NCBI GenBank assembly: GCA_937897325.1
Contig: CALCOY010000023.1
Span: forward strand, 91,446 to 155,445
Reading direction: 5' to 3'
Source of the DNA: an uncultured Shimia sp.
Lineage (GTDB): Bacteria > Pseudomonadota > Alphaproteobacteria > Rhodobacterales > Rhodobacteraceae
Length of the DNA stretch: 64,000 nucleotides
Shown: one piece after another, positions 36,062-45,463 of the stretch
How positions within the stretch are numbered: position 1 is the first letter of the stretch
Layout: every line of letters begins with the position of its first letter
Position numbers and translations under genes: made by a program
The notes under the pieces: generated by a model
Databases searched by the model: none
Told to the model about the DNA's origin: nothing
The model's input: only the letters and a program-made list of their open reading frames with translations

Positions 36062-37768
36062 GTGAGGGACACCACCCAAGAGCCGTCGCGCATGGGCGAC
36101 GTTGTCCTCGGAGAGGACTGGGTCACACCTGACAGTGCGGCCAACGGAGAGATCGTTGCCCCGCGCCAGCGCAGGGGCCTCTTTGCACTCCGCTCTTCTC
36201 CGCTGACGCGGAAGATTATCACCTTCAACTTGATCGCTTTGAACATTCTGGTTGCGGGTATCCTCTACCTGAACTCGACGCGCGACAGTCTGGCTATCCA
36301 GCGGATTTCATCTCTGGTCAGCGAGGCAGAGTTGATCTCGGACGTGATCGAGGCGCAGTTGCCCAGTGGCGCGCCCATTAACCTGGCGACGGGCTATGGT
36401 GTGGATGTTGATCTGACGCTGAACAATCTCGACCTGCGGAACGGGATCGAGGTTTTCGTCTTTGACCGACGCCCGGTGCTTGTTGCTACCCGCGTTGGCG
36501 AACAGACAGCGCAGCAAGTCGCCGATGCCGCTGGTGGCAGCAAGACCCTGCTGACGGATGGCCTGAATTGGCTCTGGGAGCGCATCTCGGCACCTTTCGC
36601 AGGAACCGGCGCAGTGCCGGTGCCTGTTTCCATGGCGGATCGCTTAAAGACCCTCGTTCCTGCCGCCCTTGCCGGAGAAACGCAGGTACGCGATGTGGTC
36701 GACGCCGCCGGCAATACGTTTTTTCAGGTTTTGACCCCTGTGATGAATGGCCAGACGCCGGTCGGGGTCGTCGCAGTGACATCGGCCAATGGTGAGATAG
36801 ACAAGCTGGTGCGCGGAGAACGCGAGCGCGTGCTTCAGATGTTTGTCATCGCGACGCTTGTGTCGGTTGGCCTCAGCCTCGTGCTGGCCTCGACAATCGC
36901 GAACCCCTTGGCCGATCTGGCCGCTGCTGCCGAACTGGGACGGGATCGCAACACCCGCAAGATGAACAATCCCGGTCGCATCAGGATCCCTGACCTGACT
37001 GCGCGACCGGATGAGATCGGGCGGTTGTCCGGGGCGCTTCGCGGGATGATCTCGGCTCTCTATAACCGGATCGATGGCAACGAACAGTTCGCCGCCGACG
37101 TGGCGCATGAGATCAAGAACCCTCTGGCCTCGCTGCGGTCTGCTGTCGGCACGATGCGGGTCGTCAAAAGGGACGAGCAGCGCGGCAAGCTGCTAGACGT
37201 TATCGAACATGACGTACGGCGCATGGACCGGCTGGTCAGCGACATCGCCAATGCCTCGCGCCTGGATGCGGAGTTGGTCAAGGAAGATGAAGAACCCTTC
37301 GATCTCCTCAAGATGATCGAGAACCTGTCGCGTTACTTGGGTGAGGAGGCTGACAACAAAGGCGTTGAGTTTATCATCGACCTGCCGAATGAACATATCA
37401 GCATCACAGGGCTTGAAGCGAGACTGGCGCAGGTCTTCGTCAATCTGATCACCAACGCCACGTCCTTCTGCGGCGAAGGGGACGCGATCCGGGTCTGGGT
37501 TCGCAAGCGCCAGAACCGCGTGCTGATCGTGGTCGAAGATACAGGTCCCGGTATCCCGGAAGAAGCGATTACCAAAATCTTCAAACGCTTCTACAGCGAA
37601 CGACCGCAGGAGCATTTCGGGAACAATTCCGGCCTCGGTCTGGCCATCTCCAAGCAGATCGTTGAGGCGCATGGCGGTGTGATCTGGGCCGAAAACATCC
37701 GGCCCACCGATGCGGATGCCGGATCAGAGCCTTTGGGCGCACGTTTTGTTGTGGGTCTGCCGGTCTAG
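36062..37768 (+). CDS. chvG: Sensor histidine kinase ChvG
   Basis: 568 aa. TM1 is IITFNLIALNILVAGILYL, a periplasmic domain of about 200 residues follows, and TM2 is MFVIATLVSVGLSLVLAS near 262-280. Then come HAMP, a HisKA domain with H349 in DVAHEIKNPLASLRSA, and HATPase_c with NLITNATSFC, VEDTGPGIPEE and SGLGLAISKQIVEAHGG. A GTG start is used. In relatives the periplasmic repressor ExoR binds ChvG. It is followed by hprK after 3 bases. Confidence 0.95.
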   Translation: MRDTTQEPSRMGDVVLGEDWVTPDSAANGEIVAPRQRRGLFALRSSPLTRKIITFNLIALNILVAGILYLNSTRDSLAIQRISSLVSEAELISDVIEAQLPSGAPINLATGYGVDVDLTLNNLDLRNGIEVFVFDRRPVLVATRVGEQTAQQVADAAGGSKTLLTDGLNWLWERISAPFAGTGAVPVPVSMADRLKTLVPAALAGETQVRDVVDAAGNTFFQVLTPVMNGQTPVGVVAVTSANGEIDKLVRGERERVLQMFVIATLVSVGLSLVLASTIANPLADLAAAAELGRDRNTRKMNNPGRIRIPDLTARPDEIGRLSGALRGMISALYNRIDGNEQFAADVAHEIKNPLASLRSAVGTMRVVKRDEQRGKLLDVIEHDVRRMDRLVSDIANASRLDAELVKEDEEPFDLLKMIENLSRYLGEEADNKGVEFIIDLPNEHISITGLEARLAQVFVNLITNATSFCGEGDAIRVWVRKRQNRVLIVVEDTGPGIPEEAITKIFKRFYSERPQEHFGNNSGLGLAISKQIVEAHGGVIWAENIRPTDADAGSEPLGARFVVGLPV

Positions 37769-37771
37769 GAC

Positions 37772-38203
37772 ATGTCCACATCACCGCTGATCCTGCATGC
37801 CACGACCATCGCAGCGGCCGGGCAGGGGGCGTTGATCTCTGGTGCCTCTGGCAGCGGAAAATCCTCACTCGCACTGCAACTCATAGCGCTCGGTGCGCAG
37901 CTTGTTTCGGATGATCGCACCCAGATTGAAAGGGACGGCGACAGACTGATTGCCAGCGTGCCAACCAGCATCAGCGGTGTGATTGAGGCCCGCGGCATTG
38001 GTATCCTGCGCGCGACTGCTGCCGGGCCGACGGCCTTATCAGTTATCATTGATCTGGACCAGACCGAAGCCGCCCGTTTTCCACCGCTGCGCCATCGAAG
38101 CGTTTTGGATGTGGCCTTGCCTCTTCTACACAAAGTCGAGAATTCCGCTTGGCCTGCCGCTCTCTTGCAATATCTAACGGCAGGCAGGACAGATCCAACA
38201 TGA
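37772..38203 (+). CDS. hprK: Short HPr kinase/phosphorylase
   Basis: 143 aa, covering only the kinase domain, as is usual in alphaproteobacteria (full Gram-positive HprK is about 310 aa). The P-loop is LISGASGSGKSSLAL at 22-36. QLVSDDRTQI holds the catalytic Asp region, and GVIEARGIGILR the HprK signature loop. It phosphorylates Ser46 of HPr, encoded four genes on. Its stop overlaps the rapZ start as ATGA. Confidence 0.92.
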   Translation: MSTSPLILHATTIAAAGQGALISGASGSGKSSLALQLIALGAQLVSDDRTQIERDGDRLIASVPTSISGVIEARGIGILRATAAGPTALSVIIDLDQTEAARFPPLRHRSVLDVALPLLHKVENSAWPAALLQYLTAGRTDPT

Positions 38204-39099
38204 AAGACCGAAGCCCCGACAGCCCCGCACGCCGCCTTGTGCTTGTCACCGGCCCCTCGGGCGCCGGCAGGTCCAGTGCGATCCGCGTGCTTGAGGATCT
38301 GGGCTACGAAACCATCGACAATATGCCGCTGCGCCTGATCCGTCCTTTGTTGGAAGATCCTGCAACCGACCGCCCCCTGGCCTTGGGTATGGACCCTCGC
38401 AACCGTCATTTTTCGATCACGGCCGTAACCGACGCCCTTGGTCAGATCGCGGGAGTGCCCGGCCTGGTGCCAGAATTGCTGTACCTCGATTGTGCGACAG
38501 ATGTGCTGCTCCAGCGCTTCTCAGAAACCCGACGCAGGCACCCCCTAGCGGAAGAGGACCGGGTTGAGGCGGGCATTCAACGCGAATTGCAACTGCTCAA
38601 CCCTCTCAAGGCCCGCGCTGATGTGCTGATCGACACCACAGCTCTGAACGTGCATCAACTGCGCGCCGAGGTCGAACACTGGTTCGCCCCGGAAGCGGCC
38701 ACCACTCTTGCCGTGTCGATCCAAAGCTTTTCCTACAAACGGGGCCTGCCGCGATCGGTCGACATGGTCTTTGATTGCCGGTTTCTGAAAAACCCATACT
38801 GGGAGCCTGCCTTGCGAAGCCTTACAGGGCAGGATGCGGCGGTACGTGACCACATCGCGACGGATCCACGGGCGCAGGCGTTCGAAACCAAGATCAGAGA
38901 TCTTCTGCTGTTCCTGCTGCCCGCACATCGGGAAGAGGGAAAGTCGCACCTTTCCGTCGCCTTTGGGTGTACCGGGGGGCAACATCGGTCGGTTGCCATG
39001 GCGGAAACCTTGTCGACAGCCCTTGCAGAGGCTGGCTGGCAGGTGTCAACTAGGCATCGTGAACTGGATCGCCACAAGCGAAACGAGGGTGCCGGGTGA
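38200..39099 (+). CDS. rapZ: RNase adapter / nucleotide-binding protein RapZ (YvcJ family)
   Basis: 299 aa. Walker A VLVTGPSGAGRSSAI (18-25), DNMPLRLI, DCATDVLLQRFSETRRRHPL and the C-terminal SFSYKRGLPRSVDMVFDCRFLKNPYW and FGCTGGQHRSVAMAE are the family signatures. In enterobacteria RapZ controls GlmS through sRNA decay; in alphaproteobacteria the role is less defined. It lies between hprK and manX, with 4-base overlaps on both sides. Confidence 0.95.
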   Translation: MKDRSPDSPARRLVLVTGPSGAGRSSAIRVLEDLGYETIDNMPLRLIRPLLEDPATDRPLALGMDPRNRHFSITAVTDALGQIAGVPGLVPELLYLDCATDVLLQRFSETRRRHPLAEEDRVEAGIQRELQLLNPLKARADVLIDTTALNVHQLRAEVEHWFAPEAATTLAVSIQSFSYKRGLPRSVDMVFDCRFLKNPYWEPALRSLTGQDAAVRDHIATDPRAQAFETKIRDLLLFLLPAHREEGKSHLSVAFGCTGGQHRSVAMAETLSTALAEAGWQVSTRHRELDRHKRNEGAG

Positions 39100-39530
39100 T
39101 TGGTATAGTGATTGTGGCACATGGGGGTCTGGCGGGCGAATATCTTGCTGCGATCGAACATGTGGTGGGCAAGCAGCCCGGCATGAAAGCCATTGCGATC
39201 GAAGCCAACCATGACCGAAAAGCCAAAGAGGCCGAGATCTGCCGCGCCGCCGACGGCGTCGATACCGGGGCCGGGGTTGTTCTGGTGACGGACCTTTTCG
39301 GTGGCTCACCATCGAACCTCAGTTTAATGGCATGCAAGCCCCCGAACAGGCGCATTCTTTACGGGGCCAACCTGCCCATGCTTCTTAAACTGGCCAAAAG
39401 CCGCCATAAGTCAGTTCCGGACGCCGTTCGAGATGCACTTGATGCGGGGAAGAAGTACATCAACAGCCAGAATATCAGCGCTGACCCGGCCATCCAGAAA
39501 GACCCGGCGCCTGAAGACGAAGATACATGA
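39096..39530 (+). CDS. manX: PTS EIIA component, mannose type (EIIA-Man)
   Basis: 144 aa. Phosphoacceptor H9 in IVIVAHGGLAGEYL, and VVLVTDLFGGSPSNLSL are EIIA-Man landmarks. No EIIB/EIIC sugar permease is linked, so this is a regulatory rather than sugar-transport PTS. Coupled to rapZ and ptsH by 4-base overlaps. Confidence 0.93.
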   Translation: MIGIVIVAHGGLAGEYLAAIEHVVGKQPGMKAIAIEANHDRKAKEAEICRAADGVDTGAGVVLVTDLFGGSPSNLSLMACKPPNRRILYGANLPMLLKLAKSRHKSVPDAVRDALDAGKKYINSQNISADPAIQKDPAPEDEDT

Positions 39531-39796
39531 CCCAGCGAAAAGTTCAGATCGTAAATGAAAAGGGGCTTCATGCCCGTGCATCCGCCAAATTCGTAGAGGT
39601 CGTCGAGGCATTTGACGCCACCTGTGAGGTTAGCAAGGATGGTATGTCTGCATCAGGCGACAGCATAATGGGACTTTTGATGTTGGCAGCGGAAAGAGGA
39701 ACATTTATCGATATCGAAACAAACGGCCCCGATGCGGAAGCTCTGGCAGCGGCGGTAGAGACGCTGATTGCGGACAGATTTGGGGAAACGGTCTGA
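39527..39796 (+). CDS. ptsH: Phosphocarrier protein HPr
   Basis: 89 aa. Phosphorylated H15 in NEKGLHARASAKFVE and Ser46 in ASGDSIMGLLML, the HprK target, are both present. It relays phosphate from EI-type enzymes to EIIA proteins. Last member of the chvI-chvG-hprK-rapZ-manX-ptsH run. Confidence 0.96.
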   Translation: MTQRKVQIVNEKGLHARASAKFVEVVEAFDATCEVSKDGMSASGDSIMGLLMLAAERGTFIDIETNGPDAEALAAAVETLIADRFGETV

Positions 39797-39831
39797 CCCG
39801 TCGGGCCAACACAGCGAAAGATGCGCGAGCC

Positions 39832-40707
39832 TTGGTAGACAGCTCACAAGATGTCATGGGGGCGACCTCCGAACCGGTCACATTCACCAAATATGACCGA
39901 CGCAGCCTCAGCTACGCGTCCACGTTCGATGATCCGGTTAAAGCATCGATCATCAGGATTATGGAAGCCTTCACCGGAAAGCTGACCATTCTGCGGCTGA
40001 TCCGGAAATTCGAACGTCAGGGCGCCCCGCAGGGTCAGGCGTTCTGGCGGGCTTGCCTAGACGTGATGGGCATAGACCTGACCACACCGCAGCATCAGCT
40101 CGAGCGGATCCCCGGTGAAGGGCCGGTGATCGTCGTCGCAAACCACCCGCACGGGATGGTCGATGGCATGATCTTTGCGGATCTGATCGGGCGCGTTCGG
40201 CCCGATTACCGCATTCTGACACGCTCGCTTCTGACTGTAATCGATGAGGTCGCGGGCAGCTACATGATCCCAGTGCCCTTTCCACATGATCAAGATGCGC
40301 AGCGCAAGGGCGTGGAAATGCGGGCCAAGGCGATGGAGCATTTGCGCAACGGGGGTGTTGTGTCGTTGTTCCCCTCAGGCGTTGTGGCCTCGTCCGAGAC
40401 TTGGTTCGGTCCTGCCATTGAGGGTGAGTGGAACGTCTTCACTGCCAAGTTGATCCGTCGGTCCGGCGCGACGGTGGTGCCAATGAAGTTTCCGGGTCAG
40501 AACAGCAGGGCATATCAGATCGCAAACAAGCTTTCTCCGATCATGCGGCAGGGTCTGCTTCTGCACGAGATCGTCTATTCGCTCAACAAACCGCAGGGTC
40601 CGATCGTCGGTGACCCGATTGATCCGGCCAAGATCGAAAGTTTCGCCGATGACCCTCGCGGGTTCATGTCCTGGCTTCGGGAACATACTCTGTCGCTTGA
40701 AGACTGA
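39832..40707 (+). CDS. PlsC-type 1-acylglycerol-3-phosphate acyltransferase family protein
   Basis: About 290 aa. VIVVANHPHGMVDGMIFADLI is the H-x4-D acyltransferase box I (NHPHGMVDG). GVVSLFPSGVVASSETWF gives box III (F-P-S/E-G). The TTG at 39832 is a weak start; an ATG at 39856 is the alternative, and neither has a good RBS. Probable acyl transfer to a lysophospholipid or ornithine-lipid-type acceptor at the inner membrane. It follows ptsH by 35 bp and may belong to that operon. Confidence 0.82.
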   Translation: MVDSSQDVMGATSEPVTFTKYDRRSLSYASTFDDPVKASIIRIMEAFTGKLTILRLIRKFERQGAPQGQAFWRACLDVMGIDLTTPQHQLERIPGEGPVIVVANHPHGMVDGMIFADLIGRVRPDYRILTRSLLTVIDEVAGSYMIPVPFPHDQDAQRKGVEMRAKAMEHLRNGGVVSLFPSGVVASSETWFGPAIEGEWNVFTAKLIRRSGATVVPMKFPGQNSRAYQIANKLSPIMRQGLLLHEIVYSLNKPQGPIVGDPIDPAKIESFADDPRGFMSWLREHTLSLED

Positions 40708-40819
40708 CTCCACCGTATCATAGGTGCCCTTCGTGCCGGACCGAAGCGATACCGACAGAATACAGACATCGATTTTCTGAGTATTTTAGCGATTACGAGG
40801 TCGACCGTCGTGCCGATGA

Positions 40820-41695
40820 CTACCTTGTCGGGACGGGTATCTCGCCACGGTAGTCATAAAATCCGCGTTGCGATTTCCGGCCCAGCCAGCCGGCCTCAAC
40901 ATACTTTGTCAAAAGCGGGCAGGGGCGATACTTTGTGTCCGCCAGCCCGTCATGCAACACGTTCATGATCGCAAGACACGTGTCCAAGCCGATGAAGTCG
41001 GCCAACTCCAACGGACCCATCGGGTGATTGGCGCCCAGCTTCATGGAGCTGTCGATCGATCGCACGCTGCCCACCCCTTCATAAAGCGTATAGACAGCCT
41101 CGTTGATCATCGGCATCAGGATCCGGTTGACGATGAAGGCTGGGAAATCCTCTGCACTGGCTGCGGTCTTGCCAAGGCGATCGACCACGGACTTGCAGGA
41201 TTTGTAGGTTTCCTCATTGGTGGCGATTCCGCGAATAAGTTCAACCAGTTGCATTACAGGAACCGGATTCATGAAATGAAACCCCATGAACTTTTCTGGC
41301 CGATCCGTCCGGCTGGCAAGCCGCGTGATCGAGATCGAAGAGGTGTTCGAGGTCAGGATGGTATGCGGTTGCAGATGCGGCAGCAGATCTTCGAAAATGG
41401 CTTGTTTGATTGTCTCGCGTTCCGTCGCGGCTTCGATGACCAGATCGCTGTTTCCAAGCTCTGTCAGGGTGCCGGTGGTGCGGATGCGGGACAAGGCTGC
41501 ATGTTTTTCATCGGCGCTTATTTTGTCGCGGCTCACTTGTCGGTCGAGGTTCTTGTCGATCAGCGAAACTGCGGCTTTGAGCGCATCGTCGCTGACGTCA
41601 TTTAGAAGAACGTTGTAGCCTGCCAGGGCCATGACATGCGCGATGCCGTTGCCCATCTGTCCGGCGCCGACAATGCCCACTTTCGCAATATCCAT
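40820..41695 (-). CDS. hbd: 3-hydroxybutyryl-CoA dehydrogenase
   Basis: 291 aa. KVGIVGAGQMGNGIAHVMALAG is the NAD-binding motif and SNTSSISITRLA the substrate Ser/Asn region. GFHFMNPVPVMQLVELI contains the catalytic His, and LGANHPMGPLELADFIGLD is the C-terminal signature. The ATG at 41695 (MDIAKVGIVGAG) fits the family. It oxidises 3-hydroxyacyl-CoA in butyrate/PHB metabolism. In relatives it sits directly behind etfA; here a DUF6473 gene on the other strand intervenes. Confidence 0.95.
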   Translation of the reverse strand: MDIAKVGIVGAGQMGNGIAHVMALAGYNVLLNDVSDDALKAAVSLIDKNLDRQVSRDKISADEKHAALSRIRTTGTLTELGNSDLVIEAATERETIKQAIFEDLLPHLQPHTILTSNTSSISITRLASRTDRPEKFMGFHFMNPVPVMQLVELIRGIATNEETYKSCKSVVDRLGKTAASAEDFPAFIVNRILMPMINEAVYTLYEGVGSVRSIDSSMKLGANHPMGPLELADFIGLDTCLAIMNVLHDGLADTKYRPCPLLTKYVEAGWLGRKSQRGFYDYRGEIPVPTR

Positions 41696-41822
41696 CCACC
41701 GCAACTCCAGCCCATTTGACCGCACCTTAAGGCCACCTGATCCCCACCTGCAAGGCCCCATCAGGCAGCGTTAGGAGTTATTAAATTTCTCTCTGACATG
41801 CTGCTCCTCGGGTGAAAAATGG

Positions 41823-42653
41823 GTGGTGAAGATGAGCTTTGATGCTTTGCTGGAACGCGGTATCGATTACATGCCGTGCAAATATGAAAATTCGAACGTC
41901 ATGTTCCGGGGTCCGCGCCGTAATCTCGATAAGCCGTTCGTCGCTTTTCTGGGCGGTACGGAGACATACGGGAAGTTCATCGGACGTCCCTTTCCCGATC
42001 GGGTCGAAGACATCCTCGACAAGGTTTGCGTCAACTTCGGTTGCGACAATGCCGGTGTGGATGTTTTTCTAAACGATCCCTTCTTACGTGAAGTGGTCTC
42101 GCGGGCAGAGGTCACGGTCATTCAGACATTGAGCCCGCGCAATCTGAGCAACAGGCTGTACTCAGTCCACCCCCGCAGAAATGATCGCTTCCTGCGACCG
42201 TCAAAGCTTATGGGTACGATCTACGATGAGCTTGACTTCGCAGATTTCAATTTCACCAAGCATCTTCTGACGCACATTCATTCTGCCGCGCCCGATCAGT
42301 TTGACATCGTGGTCGAGGAGCTACAGGACACCTGGCGATCTCGGATGAGGATGTTGTTTGGGCAAATCCCGGGTAAGACCATCCTGCTGCACATCGCTGA
42401 TCCGGTCGCTGAACACGCTGCAAAGCCAGAAGGGCGTGATCCTTGGTTTTTGACGAAGGACATGATCGAAGATTTTCGACCGCTGGCCTCGGCCGTGATT
42501 GAGCTGGCGCCAAAGCCAGCGGGACTGGCAGCGGATACTGACGGGATGGTTTTTTCGGAGATGGAAGCCGACATCGCCAAGACGATGCTCGGTTCGGATG
42601 CCCATGCGGAAATCGCACAGGTCGTCGCGGATACGTTAAAGCGGATCTTATAG
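41823..42653 (+). CDS. DUF6473 family protein
   Basis: 276 aa. The sequence GIDYMPCKYENSNVMFRGPRR, VAFLGGTETYGKFIG, VNFGCDNAGVDVFLND and YSVHPRRNDRFLRPS matches a family common in Rhodobacterales and annotated DUF6473. The SGNH-like order GGTETYG (block I) and NxGCxNAG suggests an esterase-like fold, which is inference. It sits on the plus strand between hbd and etfA and shares a terminator hairpin with etfA. The start at 41823 or 41832 (MSFDALLE) is uncertain. Confidence 0.75.
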   Translation: MVKMSFDALLERGIDYMPCKYENSNVMFRGPRRNLDKPFVAFLGGTETYGKFIGRPFPDRVEDILDKVCVNFGCDNAGVDVFLNDPFLREVVSRAEVTVIQTLSPRNLSNRLYSVHPRRNDRFLRPSKLMGTIYDELDFADFNFTKHLLTHIHSAAPDQFDIVVEELQDTWRSRMRMLFGQIPGKTILLHIADPVAEHAAKPEGRDPWFLTKDMIEDFRPLASAVIELAPKPAGLAADTDGMVFSEMEADIAKTMLGSDAHAEIAQVVADTLKRIL

Positions 42654-42658
42654 TGCAA

Positions 42659-42684
42659 AAGGCCCGCTGATAGAAGCGGGCCTT
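42659..42684 (-). terminator. Tail-to-tail hairpin terminator
   Basis: A 10-bp perfect stem (42659-42668 with 42675-42684) closes a 6-base loop, between the stops of DUF6473 (42653) and etfA (42705). On the minus strand it is followed by TTTTGC, so it serves best for etfA. Confidence 0.8.
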
Positions 42685-42704
42685 CACGTAAGGCTATGTT
42701 ATGA

Positions 42705-43631
42705 TCAGAGCTTTTCGATCAGCTCTGGCACCGCGTCAAAGAGATCGGCAACAAGACCGTAATCTGCCACTTGGAAGATCGGAGCCTCTTCGTCCTTGTT
42801 GATGGCGACGATGACCTTGCTGTCCTTCATGCCTGCCAGGTGTTGAATGGCACCCGAGATACCAACAGCCACATACAGCTCTGGTGCAACAACTTTGCCA
42901 GTTTGGCCAACTTGCCAGTCGTTCGGGGCATAGCCTGAATCCACCGCCGCACGCGAGGCACCAACTGCTGCACCAAGCTTATCCGCGAGCTTTTCGATCA
43001 GGTTGAAATCGTCCTCGGAGCCGACACCGCGGCCGCCGGATACGACCACACCGGCCGAGGTCAGTTCGGGACGGTCACTTTCTGCCACCTTATCTTCGAC
43101 CCATGCAGACAGGCCTGGATCTGCAGCAGCGCTGACAGTCTCGACCGGAGCGGAATTGCCCGTAGCAGCTGCGTCAAATGTCGATGTCCGGAATGTCACG
43201 ACCTTTTTGGCATCCGAAGACTTGATCGTTTGGATGGCGTTGCCGGCATAAATCGGACGTTCAAAGGTGCTGCCATCAACCACCCCGGATGCGTCTGAAA
43301 TCACCATGACGTCCAAAAGTGCGGCAACCCGCGGCATGACATTCTTTGCGTCCGTTGTGGCAGGGGCCACGATGTGTTCGTAGTCGCCCGCCAGATTGAC
43401 GATGAGTGCCGCTGTCGCTTCCGCCAAGCGGTGGCCCAGCGTTGCGTCTTCGGCAACAAGCACCTTTGCAACGCCGTCCAGCGTGGCAGCCGATGCGCCT
43501 GCTGCTGAAGCATTTGCACCAGCGCAAAGGACAGTCACATCACCCAATTTAGCCGCCGCTGTCACAGCCTTTGCGGTGGCGTCCATCGACAGCTCACCAT
43601 CATTCACTTCGCCCAAAAGAAGAACTGACAT
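42705..43631 (-). CDS. etfA: Electron transfer flavoprotein alpha subunit
   Basis: 308 aa. The C-terminal FAD domain shows [38 protein letters not shown] (in parts VSGGRGVGS and [10 protein letters not shown]), [27 protein letters not shown] and [13 protein letters not shown]. It binds FAD and passes electrons from acyl-CoA dehydrogenases to ETF-QO. It starts one base from the etfB end (overlap of 1). The acyl-CoA dehydrogenase at 28509 is a likely donor. Confidence 0.97.
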   Translation of the reverse strand: MSVLLLGEVNDGELSMDATAKAVTAAAKLGDVTVLCAGANASAAGASAATLDGVAKVLVAEDATLGHRLAEATAALIVNLAGDYEHIVAPATTDAKNVMPRVAALLDVMVISDASGVVDGSTFERPIYAGNAIQTIKSSDAKKVVTFRTSTFDAAATGNSAPVETVSAAADPGLSAWVEDKVAESDRPELTSAGVVVSGGRGVGSEDDFNLIEKLADKLGAAVGASRAAVDSGYAPNDWQVGQTGKVVAPELYVAVGISGAIQHLAGMKDSKVIVAINKDEEAPIFQVADYGLVADLFDAVPELIEKL

Positions 43632-44389
43632 CAGACGGCTCCTGCTTCCTTTAGTTTCGACACAAGCTCGTCGACCGAGCCCACCTTGATCCCAGCCGCG
43701 CGCGCTGCTGGCTCTTCCGTTTTCACGATCTCAAGTCGAGGGGTCGCTTCGACGCCGTAGTCTGCCGCCGTCTTCTCATCCAGCGGTTTCTTCTTCGCTT
43801 TCATGATGTTCGGCAGCGACGCATACCGCGGTTCATTCAGGCGCAAGTCGACCGTGATCACGGTTGGCATGTTGACGCTGATCGTCTGCAAGCCGCCGTC
43901 AACCTCACGTGTGACATTTGCCTTGTCCCCTTCGATCTCGACCTCGGAAGCGAAGGTGGCCTGGCTCCAGCCCATGAGGGCGGACAGCATCTGGCCGGTG
44001 GCATTCATGTCATTGTCAATCGCCTGCTTGCCGCAAAGAACCAGGCCAGGCTGTTCCTCTTCGACCACCTTGGCGAGGATCTTCGCCACGGTCAGCGGTT
44101 CGACGTCATTGTGTACATCATCGGTAGCGATCACGAGGATGGCTCGATCCGCACCCATTGCCAAAGCCGTGCGCAGTGTTTCCTGCGACTGCTTGACCCC
44201 GATCGACACGGCGACAACCTCATCGGCCTGCCCGGCTTCTTTCAAGCGGATGGCCTGTTCGACGGCAATCTCGTCGAAGGGGTTCATCGACATCTTCACG
44301 TTGGCCAGATCGACACCGCTGCCATCCGCTTTGACGCGAACTTTCACGTTGTAGTCAATCACGCGTTTGACGGGTACCAACACCTTCAT
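43631..44389 (-). CDS. etfB: Electron transfer flavoprotein beta subunit
   Basis: 252 aa. [20 protein letters not shown] start, [19 protein letters not shown] and [24 protein letters not shown] (AMP-binding region) are diagnostic. The ATG at 44389 with AGGAACGC upstream is preferred. Partner of EtfA and directly upstream of it. Confidence 0.97.
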   Translation of the reverse strand: MKVLVPVKRVIDYNVKVRVKADGSGVDLANVKMSMNPFDEIAVEQAIRLKEAGQADEVVAVSIGVKQSQETLRTALAMGADRAILVIATDDVHNDVEPLTVAKILAKVVEEEQPGLVLCGKQAIDNDMNATGQMLSALMGWSQATFASEVEIEGDKANVTREVDGGLQTISVNMPTVITVDLRLNEPRYASLPNIMKAKKKPLDEKTAADYGVEATPRLEIVKTEEPAARAAGIKVGSVDELVSKLKEAGAV

Positions 44390-44614
44390 AAGCGTTCCTC
44401 TCCTAAATTCCCGACTCGCTCGGGTCTGTCCCACACTCTTGGTTCTGCGTTGGTTTAGCGAAGGCTGCGCGGTCGAAACAGGGTAAAATCGTCACGTCTT
44501 GGCCCAACGACGCCGCGTTTTGGGGTCATAATGCGCCTATAGGTCTCATTCGCGTGTCGTTCCGGCTCTTCCATGTCCGCTTGCAGAGGTGGCTGAACAC
44601 GAAATCCTGCGACC

Positions 44615-45187
44615 TTATCGGTTGGCGCCTGGCACCCAAAGAACGTCTGTCTTGCCATTCTCGTTGGCGATCCTCGCGGCGACAAAAAACCAGTCGCTGA
44701 GCCGGTTGAGATACTTTACCGCAGCCGGGTTGACCGCCTCCATCGTGGCAAGCTCCACCGACAGGCGTTCGGCCCTGCGCGCAACAGTTCGGCAGACATG
44801 CAGATGTGCCGACAGTTTTGATCCACCCGGCAGGATGAAACTGCGCAGGGGGTCAAGCTGGTCGTTCATCGCGTCGATTTCCGCCTCCAGCCGGTCGACT
44901 TGTGCTTCGGTCATGCGCAACGGTGGATATTCGGCTTCGGCGTCCTTTTCCATGTCAGGACGACAAAGATCGGCCCCCAAATCGAAAAGGTCGTTCTGAA
45001 TGCGACTGAGGGCTGTGTCGACATCCCCGTCCGCCTCCAGCCGTGCGACGCCGACAAAGCAATTCAGTTCATCCGCCGTGCCGTAGGCTGTGACCCGCAT
45101 GGCGTGTTTGGCGACACGTGCGCCGTTGCCCAATGCGGTTTCGCCCGCGTCACCGGTTTTTGTGTAGATCTTATTGAGAACGACCAT
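44615..45187 (-). CDS. Cob(I)alamin adenosyltransferase, PduO type
   Basis: 190 aa. IYTKTGDAGETALGNGARV is the ATP-binding N-terminal signature. ARAVCRTVARRAERLSVEL-like HLHVCRTVARRAERLS and LNRLSDWFFVAARIAN are the R-x-x-x-R-x-x-E and C-terminal motifs. It makes adenosylcobalamin, needed by methylmalonyl- and ethylmalonyl-CoA mutases, consistent with the acyl-CoA dehydrogenase at 28509. The HIG1-like gene precedes it by 4 bases. Confidence 0.95.
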   Translation of the reverse strand: MVVLNKIYTKTGDAGETALGNGARVAKHAMRVTAYGTADELNCFVGVARLEADGDVDTALSRIQNDLFDLGADLCRPDMEKDAEAEYPPLRMTEAQVDRLEAEIDAMNDQLDPLRSFILPGGSKLSAHLHVCRTVARRAERLSVELATMEAVNPAAVKYLNRLSDWFFVAARIANENGKTDVLWVPGANR

Positions 45188-45191
45188 GCGC

Positions 45192-45398
45192 CTAGCCTCC
45201 GTTTCTTCTTAGTACAATGACAAGGACAATCAGCAGCACCGCAACAAACTGAGCGCCAAGACGGTAGCGCATCAGCTTGTTGGAGTTCTTCTGTGCCCAA
45301 CCGCTGCCCTTAGCGAAGCCGCCCAAACCGAGCATCAGAACGACCACGACCGCGAAACAGGCGAGCAAAACAAGATAAAACAGCAGATCGTCAGCCAT
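45192..45398 (-). CDS. HIG1-domain twin transmembrane protein
   Basis: 68 aa with two TM helices, LLFYLVLLACFAVVVVLMLG and AQFVAVLLIVLVIVL, joined by GSGWAQKNSNKLMRYRL. The NSNKLMRYR loop matches the HIG1 domain, linked to respiratory supercomplexes in mitochondria and found as small proteins in alphaproteobacteria. It is 4 bases from the adenosyltransferase gene. Confidence 0.82.
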   Translation of the reverse strand: MADDLLFYLVLLACFAVVVVLMLGLGGFAKGSGWAQKNSNKLMRYRLGAQFVAVLLIVLVIVLRRNGG

Positions 45399-45463
45399 GA
45401 GATGTCCTTCAGTCGGTATTTGGCGCCATGATGTAGGGTCTTGGACGGGAAAGGCGAATGGCT

